DNA of 6,986 bases from positions 1-6,986 of the forward strand of contig MGNX01000066.1 of the NCBI GenBank assembly GCA_001796935.1, written 5' to 3'. The notes under the pieces were generated by a model. It had not been told where the DNA came from and did no database searches. It saw only the letters and a list, made by a program, of their open reading frames with translations. The position numbers and the translations under genes were made by a program. This document shows, piece by piece, positions 5,119-6,986 of this stretch. This DNA comes from Chloroflexi bacterium RBG_16_60_22 (lineage in GTDB: Bacteria; Chloroflexota; Dehalococcoidia; Dehalococcoidales; RBG-16-60-22). Positions within the stretch are counted from its first letter, which is position 1. Each line of letters starts with the position of its first letter.

Positions 5119-6816
5119 TTACCCTTTGATAAGACCCTTAAGCTTATCCGCTATCCCCGCCAGCGGCACCAGCGCCGACTCTTTTTCGTTGCGTCTCTTC
5201 AGCTCCACGCTTTCTTTTTGAAGCGTCCGCGGGCTGACCGTCACCCGGAACGGTATCCCCAGGAGGTCGGCGTCATTGAACTTGACCCCGGGCGACTCCT
5301 CCCGGTCGTCGTAGAGCACCTCCAGCCCGGCCGCCAAGAACTCGCCGTACAGCTTTTCGGACACCTCGGTGACCTTCGTGCCCTCCCGGTAAAGGGGGCA
5401 GAGGTAAACGTGGTAAGGCGCGATGGGCGCCGGCCAGATGATGCCCTTGGCGTCGTGGCTCTGCTCGATGGCCGCCGCCAGCAGCCGGCCGATGCCGATG
5501 CCGTAGCATCCCATGACGATGGGGTGGGTCTCCCCCTTCTCGTCGATAAAGACGGCCTCCAGCTTTTCGGAGAGGAAGGTGCCCAGCTTGAAGACGTGCC
5601 CGACCTCGATGCCGTGGGTCGAGGCCAGCACGCCGCCGCAGCTGGCGCACCTTTCCCCGGCGCGGGCGGTGGCGATGTCCGCCACGATATCCGCCTTAAA
5701 ATCGCGCGGGTAGTTGACGTTCCGGAGGTGGGTATCCGGCTTGTTGCCGCCGGCCACGAAGTTCGTGCCCGAGCTGACGGAGTCGTCGGCGACGACCTTA
5801 AATCCGCTGAGTCCCACCGGCGAGGCCGCCCCGGCGACGATGCCCGCCTCGATGACCTCGGCCTCGGTGGCCAGGCGCAGCTCGGTACAGCGCAGCCGGT
5901 TCTTCAGTTTAATCTCGTTGACGGCGAGGTCGCCGCGAATGACCACGAAGACCATCTTGCCGTCGGCCACGTAGAAGACGGCCTTGAGGGTATGGGAGTG
6001 GGGCACCTTGAGAAAACCGGCCACCTCCTCGATGGTGCCCATGCCCGGCGTGGACACCTCTTCGACCTTCCGCGGGGCGCCGTTTTCGATGTTGCCCTTG
6101 ACGCTGACCGCCTTCTCCACATTGGCGGCGTAGTCGCAGCCGGGGCAGTAGATAATCTCGTCCTCGCCGCTCCCGGCGACGAGCATGAACTCGTGGGAGT
6201 CCTTGCCGCCGATGGCGCCGCTGTCCGCCTCGACGAGCAGGGCAGGCAGGCCGCAGCGCTCATAAATTTTCCGGTAGGCCTCAATCATCTTCCGGTAGCT
6301 CACGTCCAGCCCGGCCTCGTCGGTGTCAAAGCTGTAGAGGTCTTTCATGGGGAACTCGCGCACCCTGATGAGTCCGCCGCGGGGACGCGGCTCGTCACGG
6401 AACTTGGTCTGAATCTGGTAAAGCATCAGGGGGAGGTCGCGGTAGCTCCGGACGTTGCGGCTCACCAGCTGGGTGATGACTTCCTCGTGGGTGGGGCCCA
6501 GGGCCAGCGGGCGCTCGCGGCGGTCGTAGAGGGTAAAGAGCACCTTGCCCAGGGCTTCGCCGCGCCCGGAAAGCTGCCACAGCTCGAGGGGCTGGAGCAC
6601 CGGCAGGCTCAACTCCTGGCCGCCCGCCCTGTCCATCTCTTCCCGCACGATGTTCTCAATCTTCTGGAGCACCCGCCAGGCCAGCGGCAGATAAGAATAG
6701 ACCCCGGCCACGAGCTGGTTGACCATGCCCGCCCGCACGAGTAACTGGTGGCTGACCGTGTCCGCCTCGGCGGGGATTTCCCTCAGTGTCTTCCCGAACA
6801 GCTTTGATACACGCAC
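5119..6816 (-). CDS. proS: Prolyl-tRNA synthetase, bacterial type with editing (INS) domain
   Basis: This 565-residue class II aminoacyl-tRNA synthetase charges tRNA-Pro with proline in the cytoplasm; its length is close to E. coli ProS (572). The N-terminus MRVSKLFGKTLREIPAEAD is typical. Motif 1 lies around 66-85, the proline-site loop GPTHEE at 107-112, motif 2 at 137-159 with FRDE at 139-142, and motif 3 GCYGIGIGRL at 436-445 with Arg444. Between motifs 2 and 3 is the YbaK-like INS domain (about 225-390) that hydrolyses mischarged Ala-tRNA-Pro. Lys278 in HTLKAV aligns with the E. coli editing lysine. Residues 465-565 form the anticodon-binding domain. Two CxxC pairs, Cys224/227 and Cys390/393, flank the INS domain and could hold a metal; E. 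coli ProS lacks them. The start is GTG, supported by AGAGGAG 7 bases upstream. The gene follows a coiled-coil gene by 23 bases and is probably in its operon. No clear terminator follows except the hairpins in the repeat at 4939-5091. Confidence 0.98.
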   Translation of the reverse strand: MRVSKLFGKTLREIPAEADTVSHQLLVRAGMVNQLVAGVYSYLPLAWRVLQKIENIVREEMDRAGGQELSLPVLQPLELWQLSGRGEALGKVLFTLYDRRERPLALGPTHEEVITQLVSRNVRSYRDLPLMLYQIQTKFRDEPRPRGGLIRVREFPMKDLYSFDTDEAGLDVSYRKMIEAYRKIYERCGLPALLVEADSGAIGGKDSHEFMLVAGSGEDEIIYCPGCDYAANVEKAVSVKGNIENGAPRKVEEVSTPGMGTIEEVAGFLKVPHSHTLKAVFYVADGKMVFVVIRGDLAVNEIKLKNRLRCTELRLATEAEVIEAGIVAGAASPVGLSGFKVVADDSVSSGTNFVAGGNKPDTHLRNVNYPRDFKADIVADIATARAGERCASCGGVLASTHGIEVGHVFKLGTFLSEKLEAVFIDEKGETHPIVMGCYGIGIGRLLAAAIEQSHDAKGIIWPAPIAPYHVYLCPLYREGTKVTEVSEKLYGEFLAAGLEVLYDDREESPGVKFNDADLLGIPFRVTVSPRTLQKESVELKRRNEKESALVPLAGIADKLKGLIKG

Positions 6817-6823
6817 GCTCTAA

Positions 6824-6830
6824 CTCCTCT
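6824..6830 (-). promoter_or_regulatory. Ribosome binding site of proS
   Basis: On the minus strand AGAGGAG lies 7 bases before GTG (6816-6814). This supports GTG as the start and explains the short gap to the upstream gene. Confidence 0.75.
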
Positions 6831-6839
6831 GATAAGCAA

Positions 6840-6986
6840 TCATAGCACTTTGGCCAGCCCCGTTATCTCGGCCTTGATTCTGTTTAGCTCGGCTTCCTGC
6901 TGGCCGCGCAGCTCCACCAGCTTGTTATAGACGGCCTCCAGCCTGTCAGCGGTCGACTGGTTGGTCGCCTTATTATGCTCATCGAC
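6840..6986 (-). CDS. C-terminal end of a coiled-coil protein of unknown function (5' truncated)
   Basis: A minus-strand frame enters from the right edge and stops at TGA (6842-6840), giving 48 residues starting VDEHNKATNQSTADRLEAVY and ending ITGLAKVL. It is short of the 60-residue scale at which reading frames are easily noticed. Hydrophobic residues recur in a heptad-like way (Leu16, Val19, Leu23, Leu26 and onward), with many Glu, Lys, Arg and Gln, so the segment is probably an amphipathic helix or coiled coil. It ends 23 bases before the proS start on the same strand, which suggests a shared transcript. I do not recognise the family. It does not look like the end of IspG, a common proS neighbour. 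The reality of the gene rests on the open frame, the coiled-coil composition and the tight spacing. Confidence 0.6.
   Translation of the reverse strand, partial: VDEHNKATNQSTADRLEAVYNKLVELRGQQEAELNRIKAEITGLAKVL

Noticed and set aside
5218..6744. 508-residue open frame on the plus strand
   Set aside because: It is antisense to the well-supported proS gene. Its product is low-complexity (rich in Val, Asp, Gly, His, Leu) with no recognisable domain, as expected from the shadow of a GC-rich gene.

Overview
This is a bacterial chromosome segment with GC-rich genes, AT-rich intergenic regions and strong Shine-Dalgarno sites. The gene content, a fused LivHM permease and a dispersed-type repeat (TGTCATTCTGAGGAACGAAG...) are compatible with an anaerobic Chloroflexota (Dehalococcoidia-like) genome. 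That placement is an impression from gene style, not a demonstrated assignment. No rRNA, tRNA, CRISPR array, transposase gene or phage gene is visible.

Layout. (1) Positions 2-2031, plus strand: the tail of a LivF-like ABC ATPase overlaps by 4 bases (ATGA) a 640-residue protein that fuses the two permeases of a branched-chain-amino-acid-type (HAAT family) importer, LivH then LivM. (2) A 15-bp stem at 2075-2107 is a shared bidirectional terminator. (3) Positions 2146-3378, minus strand: a LivJ-type lipoprotein substrate-binding protein starting at TTG, convergent with the permease gene rather than in its operon. (4) Positions 3379-3731 hold no gene. They carry two divergent sigma70-type promoters, a potentially structured roughly 160-nt leader for the binding protein, and a dyad just downstream of the plus-strand -10 box. 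(5) Positions 3732-4862, plus strand: a two-gene operon of a cysteine-rich AbrB/SpoVT-fold small protein and arsenite methyltransferase ArsM, closed by a hairpin terminator. (6) Positions 4939-5091: a non-coding element with nested inverted repeats. (7) Positions 5119-6816, minus strand: proS, full-length bacterial prolyl-tRNA synthetase with an editing domain. It is preceded by the C-terminal end of a coiled-coil protein of unknown function that runs off the window edge.

How the parts work together. The ATPase tail, fused permease and lipoprotein look like components of one high-affinity importer, although the binding protein has its own promoter and leader. Its ligand-site region departs from the classic amino-acid binders, so the substrate is open. 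The AbrB-like protein and ArsM are probably one arsenic-response unit: ArsM would methylate As(III), and the small protein, with two vicinal Cys pairs, is a candidate metalloid-responsive or autoregulatory DNA-binding partner. ProS is housekeeping. The points most worth a second look are the AbrB-like/ArsM operon with its near-ideal promoter and overlapping dyad, and the leader of the binding-protein gene.
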